A stretch of 64,000 nt of DNA, from the NCBI RefSeq assembly GCF_002729955.1, contig NZ_PBYA01000029.1, forward strand, positions 53,627 to 117,626, given 5' to 3'. Below, one piece after another: positions 52,526-61,739 of the stretch. The notes under the pieces are model-generated. The model was not told the DNA's origin. It saw nothing but the letters and a program-made list of their open reading frames with translations, and did not search any database. Positions within the stretch are counted from its first letter, which is position 1, and every line of letters starts with the position of its first letter. The translations under genes were made by a program, and so were the position numbers. The DNA is from Salinisphaera sp. GTDB taxonomy: Bacteria > Pseudomonadota > Gammaproteobacteria > Nevskiales > Salinisphaeraceae.

Positions 52526-52917
52526 GCCTGCAACAGCGTCTTGGTGACCCGTGCCCGGGCGACAACGCGCTCGTCCACGCGGGCGCTGACGTCGATGAAG
52601 GCGATACGCCGTCCCACGCGGATCGGCTCCGATTCGAACAGCACGACTTCGCCGGCCGCCACCGCGCGCATCACCGATACATGGATATCGTGGGTGACCG
52701 CTTCGGTATTGGTATCCAGAGTGCTGAGAAGGCCGGCATAGGCGCAGACGTCGCACAGCAGATAGAGCACGCCGCCGTGCAAGACGCCGGCCGGGTTGAG
52801 GGTGTTCTCATCCACTCGAATTGAAAACCGCGCTGCGCCGTTTTCCGAGTCGATGGTTTCGATACCCAGATGCTGGTGCAGCGGATGGTCGATGACCTGT
52901 TGCAGACGGGCATTCAT
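52522..52917 (-). CDS. PaaI-type hotdog thioesterase
   Basis: A 131-residue hotdog-fold protein. HQHLGIETIDSENGAARF, LNPAGVLHGGVLYLLCDVCAYAG (the HGG motif) and HDIHVSVMRAVAAGEVVL match the PaaI/YbdB acyl-CoA thioesterases, with Asp in CDVC as the likely catalytic acid. The acyl substrate is not known. The 57-base gap upstream leads to the lactate-dehydrogenase-like gene on the same strand. Confidence 0.88.
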   Translation of the reverse strand: MNARLQQVIDHPLHQHLGIETIDSENGAARFSIRVDENTLNPAGVLHGGVLYLLCDVCAYAGLLSTLDTNTEAVTHDIHVSVMRAVAAGEVVLFESEPIRVGRRIAFIDVSARVDERVVARARVTKTLLQA

Positions 52918-52974
52918 GGCGATTCGTTATTCCTGCGAAGTTTCCACGCGGCGGTTCGTTACCCCTGAAAAGCG

Positions 52975-54372
52975 CTACAGCAGCTTACCCGGGTTCATGA
53001 TTCCGTTGGGATCGAGTGCGGCCTTGATGGCGCGCATCACGTTCAAGCCCGCGCCGTGCTCGGCTTCCAGATACCGACGCTTGCCCAGCCCGATACCGTG
53101 CTCGCCGGTACAGGTGCCGTCGGCTGCCTGGGCGCGGGTGATCAGACGCTCGTTGAGCGTATCGAGAGCGGCCAGCTCGTCCGGGTTGTCGCGATCGACG
53201 ACCACCACGAGATGGAAGTTGCCGTCGCCCACATGACCGAACAGCGGCGCGGTGAGGCCAAGTTCGGCCACATCGGCCTGGGCGGCTTCGATGGAGCCGG
53301 CCAGGCGCGAAATCGGCACGCAGATGTCGGTGGCATGAAATTCCATGCCGGGGCGCAACTGCTTGGCCGCATACGCCGCGCTGTGGCGCGCGACCCAGAG
53401 CGCGCTGCGTTCTTCTTCCAGCGTGGCCCAGCGAAAGCCGGTACCGCCGAACTCGCGACAAAGCGCGTCCATGCTTTCGGCCTGCTCGGCCACGGCTGCG
53501 GCCGTGCCGTGGAATTCCAGAAACAGCGTTGGTTTTTCGGGGTGGTCGAGCCCGCCATGGCGATTGACTGCATACATCGACAGGCTGTCGAGCAGTTCGA
53601 TACGGGCCATGGGAATGCCGTACTGAATGGAGGCAATCACGGCATCGATCGCGCCGGCGACATCTTCGAAACAGACCGTGGCCGCGCTCATCGCTTCCGG
53701 CAGACCGTGCAGGCGTACCGTAAGCTCGGTGATGATGCCGAGCGTGCCTTCGGCACCGATCAACAGATGGGTGAGATCGTAGCCGGCCGCGGACTTGCGC
53801 GCCCGGGCGCCGGTACGCACGACTTCACCATCGGGCATGACCACGGTCATCGACAGTACGTTCTCGCGAATCGTGCCGTACCGGACCGTGTTGGTGCCGC
53901 TGGCCCGCGTCGACGCCATGCCGCCCAGCGTCGCATCCGCGCCCGGGTCGACCGAAAAGAACAGCCCCGTATCGCGCAGATAGGTATTGAGCTGGCCGCG
54001 GGTAATGCCGGCTTCGACCGTGGCGTCCATATCTTCGGGTCGCACCGCGCGAATCGCGTTCATCTGCGACAGGTCGATACAGATGCCGCCCTGTTCGGCA
54101 ATGATCTGGCCTTCGATCGACGTGCCCACGCCATAGGCGATCACCGGCACGCGGTGCGTATTGCAGGCTTTGACGATCGCGGCGACTTCGGCCGTGCCAT
54201 GCACAAAGCACACGGCGTCCGGCATGGCCGGGTGATGCCAGGACTCGTCGTGGCCGTGCTGTTCGCGAGTCGCGGTGGTGGTACTCACGCGATCGCCGAG
54301 CAGCGCACGGATTTCAACGATGACCGTTTCGAGCGCAACGGCCGGAGCGCGAAGCGTGGCCTGGGTTGCCAT
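52975..54372 (-). CDS. FAD-linked D-lactate dehydrogenase-like oxidoreductase
   Basis: A 465-residue flavoenzyme of the GlcD/LDHD group. The PCMH FAD-binding domain (about 50-230) shows PVIAYGVGTSIEGQII, FFSVDPGADATLGGMASTRASGTNTVRYG and LTHLLIGAEGTLGIITELTVRL. The C-terminal catalytic domain ends with the metal-site LFGHVGDGNFHLVVV and CTGEHGIGLGKRRYL. It probably oxidises D-lactate or another 2-hydroxyacid and passes electrons to quinone or cytochrome. ATG 54372 is the start. No glcE/glcF partners are present, which favours the single-subunit D-lactate dehydrogenase type. Confidence 0.9.
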   Translation of the reverse strand: MATQATLRAPAVALETVIVEIRALLGDRVSTTTATREQHGHDESWHHPAMPDAVCFVHGTAEVAAIVKACNTHRVPVIAYGVGTSIEGQIIAEQGGICIDLSQMNAIRAVRPEDMDATVEAGITRGQLNTYLRDTGLFFSVDPGADATLGGMASTRASGTNTVRYGTIRENVLSMTVVMPDGEVVRTGARARKSAAGYDLTHLLIGAEGTLGIITELTVRLHGLPEAMSAATVCFEDVAGAIDAVIASIQYGIPMARIELLDSLSMYAVNRHGGLDHPEKPTLFLEFHGTAAAVAEQAESMDALCREFGGTGFRWATLEEERSALWVARHSAAYAAKQLRPGMEFHATDICVPISRLAGSIEAAQADVAELGLTAPLFGHVGDGNFHLVVVVDRDNPDELAALDTLNERLITRAQAADGTCTGEHGIGLGKRRYLEAEHGAGLNVMRAIKAALDPNGIMNPGKLL

Positions 54373-54571
54373 GGCGGCACCTCGTTCAACGAAAAGAGCT
54401 TGCCCTTGTACACGGCGGACGTCGCGCGGCGCACAAGAAACGCTGCAGTATACAGCTTACCCGGTCATCACCGGCGCATAACCGCGCCCCGGCCTTTTCG
54501 ATGCGGCGCGTTCAGGCAGCGCACGACTCCCGCCGCGCGCCACGCAGAACGCTCGATTCAATCGCGCCTGC

Positions 54572-55993
54572 CTAGCCGTATTGCGCCGGGTTCGGCACCG
54601 CCGGGAAACGTGCCGGATAGGCGGCCATATAGGCGTTGGCCGCACGCAGCACGCGCACGTCGTCGAACTTGCCGCCCGCCAGCTGAAAGCCGACCGGCAG
54701 CCCGCAGTCGGTGAACCCGCAGGGCACCGAGGCCGCCGGCTGCTGGCTGAGGTTGAACGGATAGGAGAACGGCGCCCATTCCTCCCAGTCGCGCATGCCG
54801 CTACCGGGCGGGACTTCGTGGTTCACCTCGAACGGCTGCAACGGCACCGTGGGCGTCATCAGCAAGTGGTAGTCCTGGTTGAACTTCTCCAGCGCCAGCG
54901 TGAGCTCGGCGCGCTCGGAGAAGGCATCGAACAGCTCCAGCGCGTCCCAGTTCTGGGCATGCTTGGCGTTGGCCACCAGGCCCGGGTCCAGCAGCTCGCG
55001 GCCCTTTTCATCACAGCGGTCCCAGACCTGCAGCGAGGCGGTGAACCACAGCTTGCGAAAGATATCGATCGGCGATTTGAAGGCCGGGTTCACTTCGACC
55101 ACTTCCGCGCCGAGATCCTCGAGCTTCAGGGCCGCTTCCTTGACCCGGGCTGCGATCTGATCGTCGACGTCGGCATAGCCCAGATCGGGGGAATAGGCGA
55201 TGCGCAGTCCGCGCAGGTCGCATTCCAGATCCACGCCCCAGTCTTCGGGCTGGCCGCGGGTCGCGTAGGGGTCGCGATAGTCGTAGCGCCCCATCACGTT
55301 GAGCATGCGGGCGGCATCGCGGGGATGCCGGGTGAGCGGCCCGAGATGCGACAGCGTGGGCATCTTCGCCGGCGGCCACTGCGGGGTCCAGCCAAAGGTC
55401 GGCTTGAAGCCGAATACGCCGGTGAACGCCGCCGGGATACGAATCGAGCCACCGGAGTCACCGCCCTGATGCAGCACGCCCATGTTCAAGGCGGCCGCCG
55501 CCGCGGCACCGCCCGACGAGCCGCCCGGCGTGAGCCGCGTATCCCAGGGATTGCAGGTCGCGCCGAATACGCGGTTGTCGGTCACCGCCTTCCAGCCGAA
55601 TTCGGGCGTATTCGTCTTTCCCAACAGCACGGCGCCGGCTTCGCGCAGCATGCGCGCCGGCGGCGCATCGGTATCGCACTTGCCGGTGCCCGTGGTCAGC
55701 GAGCCATCACGGGCCGGCATGCCCTTGACCTCGGTGAGATCCTTGAGCGAGGTGGGCACGCCGTCGATCGGCGACAGCGGCTTGCCCTGGCCCCAGCGCC
55801 GCGCCGAAGCACGGGCGGCGTCTTCGGCGCCTTCACGATCGATATAGACGTAGGCGTTGACGTCATCGTTGAAGCGATCGATCCGATCCAGCGCGGCGCG
55901 CGTGGCTTCCAGCGGCGACGCGTCCCCGGATTCGAATAGATCGATCAGCTTGCCGGCATCCATCGTGCCCAGATCGTCGTCTCTCGCGCTCAT
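54572..55993 (-). CDS. Amidase-signature family hydrolase
   Basis: A 473-residue amidase with the Ser-cisSer-Lys triad: Lys in TSLKDLTEVKGMPARDGS, cis-Ser in GGSSGGAAAAAALNMG and nucleophile Ser in GGDSGGSIRIPAAFTGVFGFKP. The length and the C-terminal GLPVGFQLAGGKFDD match bacterial amidases acting on simple amides or aryl amides; no GatC partner is present, so it is not the tRNA amidotransferase. The cognate substrate is unknown. The 199-base gap downstream shows no gene. Confidence 0.93.
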   Translation of the reverse strand: MSARDDDLGTMDAGKLIDLFESGDASPLEATRAALDRIDRFNDDVNAYVYIDREGAEDAARASARRWGQGKPLSPIDGVPTSLKDLTEVKGMPARDGSLTTGTGKCDTDAPPARMLREAGAVLLGKTNTPEFGWKAVTDNRVFGATCNPWDTRLTPGGSSGGAAAAAALNMGVLHQGGDSGGSIRIPAAFTGVFGFKPTFGWTPQWPPAKMPTLSHLGPLTRHPRDAARMLNVMGRYDYRDPYATRGQPEDWGVDLECDLRGLRIAYSPDLGYADVDDQIAARVKEAALKLEDLGAEVVEVNPAFKSPIDIFRKLWFTASLQVWDRCDEKGRELLDPGLVANAKHAQNWDALELFDAFSERAELTLALEKFNQDYHLLMTPTVPLQPFEVNHEVPPGSGMRDWEEWAPFSYPFNLSQQPAASVPCGFTDCGLPVGFQLAGGKFDDVRVLRAANAYMAAYPARFPAVPNPAQYG

Positions 55994-56126
55994 GCTGTCC
56001 CTGCGGTGCCTTGGAAAAAGGGGCGCGGAGCGTACCGACGATCAACGCTCGCGAACATGGGTACAACTACCCACCGAAAGCCCACGACTGCAACATCCGC
56101 CCTGCGATGGGTAACGTATCGACCCT

Positions 56127-57254
56127 ATGCAATCAGATCAAACCGGGCCGGCGGCCAGTACGACCGACCTCGACGAAAACCCGGCCCGTACTCGGCCCGA
56201 CGAAGCGGCCCGCGACACCGAGACGAATACAACGGCCTCGACGCCGGCCGCGCCCCATCGCCGTGCCCGGCCGTGGTTATTGGCATTGCTTCTGGCGGCG
56301 TTGATCGCCCTGCTCGTCTATCGTCCGGCCTGGCGCGCAGAAGCCGCTGCCTGGACACGCACCACGGCCATGGAAACCTTCCACATCTCGCCGCGCGACG
56401 TGTACGGCGCAAGGCTGCGTATTGCCGGGCTCGCGGACAGCGCCCTGGGCGAGCGCTGGCGCAGTGCGGTGGCGCGGGCCGGCGAGGATCCGGGCCGGTT
56501 TTCCACCCGCTACGCCACGCGCGGCATGTTCGAACCCGACACCATCGAGGCGCATGTATTTCAGACCGCGCTCGAACGCGGCGAACGTTTCAAAGTGCGG
56601 CTGCTGCGCGATGCGCCGGCCTGTAGAGACTGTCGCAGCGCGCTTTATGCGGATATCCAGCGCCGCGACGCCGACAGCGACGATCCGAACGCCTGGGTCA
56701 CCGTGCGCATGCTGGGTACTGATGGCGAGGTGGTGGAATTCGTTGCCGATCGCGACGGCGACTATCGAGTCGTGCTCCAACCCGAACTCGCGGCCGCGGT
56801 GGGCTACCAGCTGGCCATGGCCCGTGGTGGATCGCTGTCGTTTCCCGTCACCGGCGCAGCCGAGCGCGATATCGGCAGCGGTTTCGGCGCGCCGCGCGAC
56901 GGCGGCGCGCGCAAGCATCACGGCGTGGATATCTTTGCCGCACGCGGCACACCGGTGACCGCCGTGGCCGACGGACGGGTGCGTATTGGCACCGGCGGCA
57001 TCGGCGGCAAACATGTCTGGCTGTCGTCGGGCATGCTCGGCATCGGTGGGGCGCGTTATTACTATGCCCATCTCGATTCGTTCAACGTCGAATCCGGGGC
57101 GTCGGTATCGACCGGCGACGTGCTTGGCTACGTCGGCAACACCGGCAATGCCCGAACCACGCCGCCGCATCTGCATTTCGGCATCTACACCGGCTTCGGA
57201 CCGGTCGACCCCGCGCCCTTCCTGCGGCCGGCGCCGGATTTGCCGGAGGGCTGA
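56127..57254 (+). CDS. Membrane-anchored M23 (LytM) metallopeptidase
   Basis: A 375-residue protein. A cytoplasmic tail (about 1-49), one transmembrane helix (about 50-66), a periplasmic region with a paired cysteine segment (ACRDCRSALY) and a C-terminal LytM domain (about 245-370). The zinc site is complete: HHGVDIFAARGTPVTAVADGRV, YYYAHLDSF and PPHLHFGIYTG, with HxxxD and HxH motifs. It should cut peptidoglycan cross-links, or act in envelope division. ATG 56127 is the start. It is upstream of a repeat-rich region. Confidence 0.9.
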   Translation: MQSDQTGPAASTTDLDENPARTRPDEAARDTETNTTASTPAAPHRRARPWLLALLLAALIALLVYRPAWRAEAAAWTRTTAMETFHISPRDVYGARLRIAGLADSALGERWRSAVARAGEDPGRFSTRYATRGMFEPDTIEAHVFQTALERGERFKVRLLRDAPACRDCRSALYADIQRRDADSDDPNAWVTVRMLGTDGEVVEFVADRDGDYRVVLQPELAAAVGYQLAMARGGSLSFPVTGAAERDIGSGFGAPRDGGARKHHGVDIFAARGTPVTAVADGRVRIGTGGIGGKHVWLSSGMLGIGGARYYYAHLDSFNVESGASVSTGDVLGYVGNTGNARTTPPHLHFGIYTGFGPVDPAPFLRPAPDLPEG

Positions 57255-57353
57255 GCGCGTCGGGGCTGGGGCTACACATCGGCGTCCTTGTACCGAACAG
57301 CTGCATGTGGGGCGAAGTGCCTGCGACCAACGCGGCACGGCCATCGGCACATG

Positions 57354-57447
57354 GTCGAAAGACGCAGGCCGAATCGGCCCCGCAGGCTGCGTTCTTTGTT
57401 GGATTACGCTGCGCTAATCCAACCTACGCCCTGCGTTCGCTTTGGGG
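57354..57447 (+). repeat. Palindromic intergenic repeat, copy 1
   Basis: The core GTTGGATTA (57398-57406) and TAATCCAAC (57415-57423) form a nine-pair stem, followed by CTACG. About 45 bases before it and 25 after match copy 3 (57706-57801), for example GAAAGACGC, AATCGGCCC and GTTCGCT. This is the GTTGGATTACGC...TAATCCAACCTACG type found between genes in many proteobacteria. The region 57255-57904 holds no credible gene. Confidence 0.85.
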
Positions 57448-57522
57448 CGTCATCATCGAGCCGCGATCCATCATTCGCGCTTCCGGTGTGCATTTGCAGA
57501 CGTGCTCCCTGCGCCCAAGCCG

Positions 57523-57562
57523 CGTAGGTTGGGTTAGGCCGACAGGCCGTAAGCCAACACGG
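57523..57562 (-). repeat. Palindromic intergenic repeat, inverted variant
   Basis: CGTAGGTTGGGTTAGGCC at 57523-57540 and GGCCGTAAGCCAACACG at 57546-57562. Read on the minus strand it gives GTTGGCTTACGGCC...GGCCTAACCCAACCTACG, the same plan as the other copies with changed bases. It lies in opposite orientation. Confidence 0.8.
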
Positions 57563-57607
57563 CGCGCCACCTCGGCGCGGTCGGAACACGCAGCTCGCAT
57601 CAGCCCG

Positions 57608-57661
57608 GGCAGGCTGCGTTCCTTGTTGGATTATGCTGCGCTAATCCAACCTACGTCCTGC
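57608..57661 (+). repeat. Palindromic intergenic repeat, copy 2
   Basis: GTTGGATTA (57625-57633) and TAATCCAAC (57642-57650) with CTACG after, embedded in AGGCTGCGTTCCTT before and TCCTGC after. It is nearly identical to copy 1 from AGGCTGCGTT to CCTGC. Confidence 0.85.
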
Positions 57662-57705
57662 CCTTGGAGCCAAGGCGTAAAACCAGGGCTGGACGGGCGC
57701 CGTGA

Positions 57706-57801
57706 CACGGTTGAAAGACGCGGCAGAATCGGCCCACGGGCTGTGTTTCCTGTTGGATTACGCTTCGCTAATCCACCTACGGCCCACGTTCGCTATGGGG
57801 A
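57706..57801 (+). repeat. Palindromic intergenic repeat, copy 3 (degenerate)
   Basis: GTTGGATTA (57752-57760) faces TAATCCAC (57769-57776), one A missing from the arm, followed by CTACG. The upstream 45 bases match copy 1 with scattered changes. It appears to be an older or decayed copy. Confidence 0.8.
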
Positions 57802-57904
57802 GTAAATAACCCTCGCCCGCCGTCATTTGCGCTTCTCGCGTTTATTTGCGGACTTTGCCACGTCGGAACCGGCAAACAATCCGCGCCGGGAGCACGTCGC
57901 CTCA

Positions 57905-58846
57905 TCAATCGAAGTGCAAACACTCGCGCGGCGCGTCAACGCGCCGTGCCGAGCGCATGGCAACGCCCTCCGTCATGGAGGCGCGAATGAGCGGCGCGAT
58001 CCGGTTGAGGCTTTCGGCCGAGGCCCGGTCGATCAAGCGCTGGGCCGAGCTGCGGTGGATCAACGCCCGGGCCCAGGGCGGCAGCAGCGCGGCGCCGGCG
58101 CCGAGGAACATGCGCCGCGACACACCGGCAACGGGAATGGGCAGATCCATGGCCTCGAGCACGGCCAGCGTTTCGCGCGAACGATGGTCAAAGCGCAGCT
58201 GCGGCTGCATGGCGGCGAAATAGTCGTCCATTTCGGCCCGCGATGCGGGCACGTTCTTCGCCCCGAGCGCTTCGGCGACCCGTCGGGTTTCGTCGAAGTA
58301 GCGATCCTGTACCGCCACGCTCAGATCGGCGCGCCGATAGCGCATGTAGCCGGCCAGAAAGCTGGCCATTTCGGTGCAATGCACCCAGGTGAGCAGCTCG
58401 GGATCGCGGGCCGAATAGGGCTCGCCCTCGTCGGTGGTGCCGACGACCCGGGCATGCATGCGATCGACGATATCGATAATGCGCTCGGCGTCGCCCGTCG
58501 GCGCATAGCTGGTTGCAGCCACGAACATGGTGGTACGGCGCAGCCGGCCGAGCGGGTCTTCACGAAACCGCGAGTGGTTGACCACGCCGGCCAGTGCACG
58601 CGGGTGCAGGGTCTGCAGCATGAGGGCGGCAATACCGCCGGCCATCATGCCGGGGAAGTCGCCGTGGATCTTCCAGGTGACGCTGTCGGGGCCGAACAGG
58701 CCGGGGTCGCCCACGGGGGCATCGTAGTCGATGCCGAAATCCTCGGTGGTGGCCACCACGCCCACGATCCAGTCGCGCAGGCGTGCATGCAGCGGCGTAA
58801 GCCACTGACTCGGCGCGGGCAGGCGCTGACTGAAACGATGGGGCAC
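57905..58846 (-). CDS. DUF2236 (MpaB-like/Lcp-like) oxygenase-family protein
   Basis: About 313 residues of the DUF2236 family, related by fold to latex-clearing protein and the MpaB oxygenase, which hold heme. Marks are LFGPDSVTWKIHGDFPGMMAGGIAALMLQTLHPRALAGVVNHS, RLRRTTMFVAATSYAPTGDAERIID, MHARVVGT and ELLTWVHCTEMASFLAGYMRY, with conserved histidines. GTG 58846 is taken as the start; an in-frame TTG at 58918 would add 24 basic residues. No signal peptide. The substrate is unknown. Confidence 0.83.
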   Translation of the reverse strand: MPHRFSQRLPAPSQWLTPLHARLRDWIVGVVATTEDFGIDYDAPVGDPGLFGPDSVTWKIHGDFPGMMAGGIAALMLQTLHPRALAGVVNHSRFREDPLGRLRRTTMFVAATSYAPTGDAERIIDIVDRMHARVVGTTDEGEPYSARDPELLTWVHCTEMASFLAGYMRYRRADLSVAVQDRYFDETRRVAEALGAKNVPASRAEMDDYFAAMQPQLRFDHRSRETLAVLEAMDLPIPVAGVSRRMFLGAGAALLPPWARALIHRSSAQRLIDRASAESLNRIAPLIRASMTEGVAMRSARRVDAPRECLHFD

Positions 58847-58944
58847 GCAAAGACCGATTGGAAAGATGGGCTTACGACTATACCGCCGACACCGCCGGCG
58901 CAGATGCAATAAGTTCAAGCATTCGACCGGCCTGGCGTTGCGGA

Positions 58945-59541
58945 TCAGCCGGCGAATTCGCGCAGCGGCCGGTGGGCATCGGTCAGCCAGTCGGCCACCG
59001 ATCGACCGCTGGCTTCGACCGCCGCCAGCACCACCAGCCCGGCCGCGCGCGCGTCTTCGCCGGCGTCGTGGTGGTCGAATTCGATCGCCAGATACTCGCT
59101 CAGGCTGGCCAGCCCCCAGCCGCGGCGTGCGAACCGGGCAAAGGCACGGCGCGCCACGCGGGCGGAGTCCAGCCAGTGCGCGCCCAGCAGCGGTAGATCG
59201 TAGCGGGCACAGGCACGAGCCGTGGCGGTCACATCGAAGGCCGTATGGGAAACCACGATACGCCCGGCCAGCAGGGCCACGATCTCGTCGTAAACCTCGG
59301 GCCAGCTCGGCGCGGCGGCGACATCCGCGGCACGGATGCCGTGAATTCCGATGTTGTGCGCCGAAAACCAGGTCTGGGGATTGATCAGCCAGGCCCAGTT
59401 CTCGATCAGCACGCCGTCGGCAAAGGCGGCGAAGCCGATCTGGCAGATGCTGCCGGCGTCGTGGTTCGCGGTTTCCACGTCGATGGCAATGAAGTCGGGC
59501 ACGCCGGCCACGAGCGCCGGCGCCGGGATCGGCCGTGCCAT
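58945..59541 (-). CDS. DEDDh 3'-5' exonuclease (DnaQ-like)
   Basis: A 198-residue exonuclease-fold protein. ExoI is FIAIDVETAN (Asp and Glu), ExoII includes SHTAFDVTATARAC (Asp), and ExoIII is HHDAGEDARAAGLV (His, Asp). It resembles DNA polymerase III epsilon-like nucleases that act apart from the replisome. The transporter gene ends seven bases upstream of its start on the same strand. Confidence 0.9.
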   Translation of the reverse strand: MARPIPAPALVAGVPDFIAIDVETANHDAGSICQIGFAAFADGVLIENWAWLINPQTWFSAHNIGIHGIRAADVAAAPSWPEVYDEIVALLAGRIVVSHTAFDVTATARACARYDLPLLGAHWLDSARVARRAFARFARRGWGLASLSEYLAIEFDHHDAGEDARAAGLVVLAAVEASGRSVADWLTDAHRPLREFAG

Positions 59542-59548
59542 GCGCCGC

Positions 59549-61045
59549 TTACCAGAACATGCTGATGATCAGATACGGCACCAGCGTGGCGAGTACGACA
59601 CAGACGATATTGAGCGCGAAGCCGGCCTGCATCATCGACTGGATCTTCATGCGCCCGGTCGCGAACACGATGGCGTTGGGCGGCGTGGCCACCGGCATCA
59701 TGAACGCACAGCTGGCCGCGATCGCCGCCGGCACGGTCAGCAGCAGCACATCGACGCCCACCGAGCCCGCCAGCGCGCCGAGCAGCGGCATGAATACCGC
59801 GGCGGTCGCCGTGTTCGAGCTGACTTCGGTAAGCGAAATGATCACCAGCACCACCGCGCCCACGAGCAGCACGCCCGGCAGCACGCCGAAGATTTCCATC
59901 TGGGTGGCAATCCATTCGGCCAGGCCGGTGTCCTTGATCGCGCCGGCCAGGGCCAGACCGCCGCCGAACAGCAGCAGCACGCCCCAGGGCACGTTGGCTT
60001 CGTTTTCCCAGTTCATCAGCCGGCCGGTGTTGGCCTGCTTGCGATCGGGGCCGACCCGGCCGCTGCCCGCGGGGATCACGAACAGGGCCACGCCGATGAA
60101 GATGGCGATCATCGCATCGGAGAGCCAGTCGACCCCGGCGTTGTTGATCAACGGCCGGAATATCCACAGCCCGGCAGCGAGCAGAAACATGCCGCCCACC
60201 CGTTTCTCGGCGGTGGTCAGGCTGCCGAGCTGGCGCATTTCGTCCTTGAGCATATCGCGGCCGGCCTGGCTGTTATCCAGCTCGAAGCCGCCCCAGGTCA
60301 GCCAGACCCAGGCCGCGGCCATCATCGTGATCGATACCGGAATGCCGACGACCATCCACTGGGCAAAACCGATATCGATGCCCTGATCCGACGACAGATA
60401 GCCGGCCAGCAGCGCGTTCGGCGGCGTGCCGATGAGCGTGGCCACGCCGCCGATCGATGCGGCATAGGCGATACCCAGCAGCAGACGGGTGGCATAGCGA
60501 TCCACCGCGGGCGAGTCTTCCTCGGCCATGAGACTCACGACCGACATGCCGATGGGCAGCATCATGATCGAGGTGGCCGTATTCGACACCCACATGCTGA
60601 TGAAGCCGGTCGCGATCATGAAGCCGGCGATCTGGCGGGCCGGGCTTGAGCCCACCGCCAGCAGGGTGGCCAGGGCGATACGCCGGTGCAGGTTCCAGCG
60701 CTGCATCGCCAGGCCGAGCAGAAAACCACCCAGAAACAGGAAGATGATGTCGTCGGCATAGGAGGCGGCCAGATCCTCGATGCCGCCCACCCCGATCGCC
60801 GGGCCGATGGCCAGCGGCAACAGCGACGTGGCCGGAATCGGAATCGCTTCGGTCGCCCACCAGGTGGCCATGAACAGCGCCAGCCCGGCACAGTGCCAGG
60901 CGGCCGCGTCCATGCCGGCGGGGGCCGGGAGCACGAGCACCGCCAGCATGAAAACCGGGCCGAGAAACAGCCCGATACGCCCGGCGAGGCTGGTCGAATG
61001 GGCCTCCTGCTGATTGGAGGACACGCTGTCCTGGCTCTGACTCAT
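59549..61045 (-). CDS. DASS-family (SLC13) sodium:di/tricarboxylate or sulfate symporter
   Basis: A 498-residue inner-membrane transporter with about eleven helices. The two sodium-site SNT motifs are present, as SNTATSIMMLPIGM in the first half and SNTATAAVFMPLLG in the second, together with GTPPNALLAGYL and TPPNAIVFATGRM. This is the VcINDY type, importing succinate-like acids with sodium. ATG 61045 follows GGGAG; the frame is open to 61099. The exonuclease gene follows seven bases later. Confidence 0.93.
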   Translation of the reverse strand: MSQSQDSVSSNQQEAHSTSLAGRIGLFLGPVFMLAVLVLPAPAGMDAAAWHCAGLALFMATWWATEAIPIPATSLLPLAIGPAIGVGGIEDLAASYADDIIFLFLGGFLLGLAMQRWNLHRRIALATLLAVGSSPARQIAGFMIATGFISMWVSNTATSIMMLPIGMSVVSLMAEEDSPAVDRYATRLLLGIAYAASIGGVATLIGTPPNALLAGYLSSDQGIDIGFAQWMVVGIPVSITMMAAAWVWLTWGGFELDNSQAGRDMLKDEMRQLGSLTTAEKRVGGMFLLAAGLWIFRPLINNAGVDWLSDAMIAIFIGVALFVIPAGSGRVGPDRKQANTGRLMNWENEANVPWGVLLLFGGGLALAGAIKDTGLAEWIATQMEIFGVLPGVLLVGAVVLVIISLTEVSSNTATAAVFMPLLGALAGSVGVDVLLLTVPAAIAASCAFMMPVATPPNAIVFATGRMKIQSMMQAGFALNIVCVVLATLVPYLIISMFW

Positions 61046-61076
61046 CCCTGTTCTCCCGTTATTTTCGACGGCCCGA

Positions 61077-61661
61077 TCAGCTGCGGGCGGTGACACCACC
61101 CATCATGGCAAGCAGGCCCTCGGCGTCCGGCGCTCGCTGCAGGCGCTGTGCATGGGCCACCGACAAGAAACCTTCATCCTGCATATGCGCGATACAGTTG
61201 GCCAGCGGCGCATAGAAACCGTCCACGTCGAGAAGGCCGCAGGGCTTGTCGTGCCAGCCCAGCTGATGCCAGGTCAGCACCTCGAACAGCTCCTCGAGCG
61301 TGCCGAAGCCGCCCGGCATGGCGATGAAACCATCGGCGGCCTCGATCATCGCCAGCTTGCGCTGATGCATAGTCTCGACCACGTTCAGCTCGGTCAGACC
61401 GGTATGCGCGAGTTCGCGATCGGTCATGGAGCGTGGAATCACGCCATAGACTTCGCCGCCCGCGGCCAGCGCAGCGTCGGCGACCACCCCCATCAGCCCG
61501 ATCCGCGCCCCGCCGTAAACCACGCGCACGCCCGCGCGGGCAATGGCATCGCCCAGAGCGGCAGCGGCCTCGCGGTAGACGGGGCGCGCCCCGTCGCGGG
61601 AGCCGCAATACACGCACAGACTACGAATGGCGGGATCGGCGGGCGGGTTGGGTTCGGACAT
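61077..61661 (-). CDS. LOG-family nucleoside 5'-monophosphate phosphoribohydrolase
   Basis: A 194-residue Rossmann-like protein of the LOG (lysine-decarboxylase-like) family. SLCVYCGSRDGARPVY, VVYGGARIGLMGVVADAAL, and the active-site MPGGFGTLEELFEVLTWHQLG (PGGxGTxxE) are intact. Members release the base from cytokinin riboside or purine monophosphates. ATG 61661 opens the protein; the frame is open to 61739. It ends 31 bases before the transporter start. Confidence 0.93.
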   Translation of the reverse strand: MSEPNPPADPAIRSLCVYCGSRDGARPVYREAAAALGDAIARAGVRVVYGGARIGLMGVVADAALAAGGEVYGVIPRSMTDRELAHTGLTELNVVETMHQRKLAMIEAADGFIAMPGGFGTLEELFEVLTWHQLGWHDKPCGLLDVDGFYAPLANCIAHMQDEGFLSVAHAQRLQRAPDAEGLLAMMGGVTARS

Positions 61662-61739
61662 GGCAGGCGAAGCGTTGACGGGCGGGGCGCGCATTCTAAC
61701 CAGCGGCCAAGAATGCGCGCAGCCGTGACTTGTCGCCAA

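Noticed and set aside
54572..55993. GatA subunit of the tRNA amidotransferase
   Set aside because: No gatB or gatC nearby, and the protein reads as a stand-alone amidase.
57354..57801. CRISPR-like array
   Set aside because: The repeats are palindromic, unequal in length, occur in both orientations and are irregularly spaced; no cas genes.
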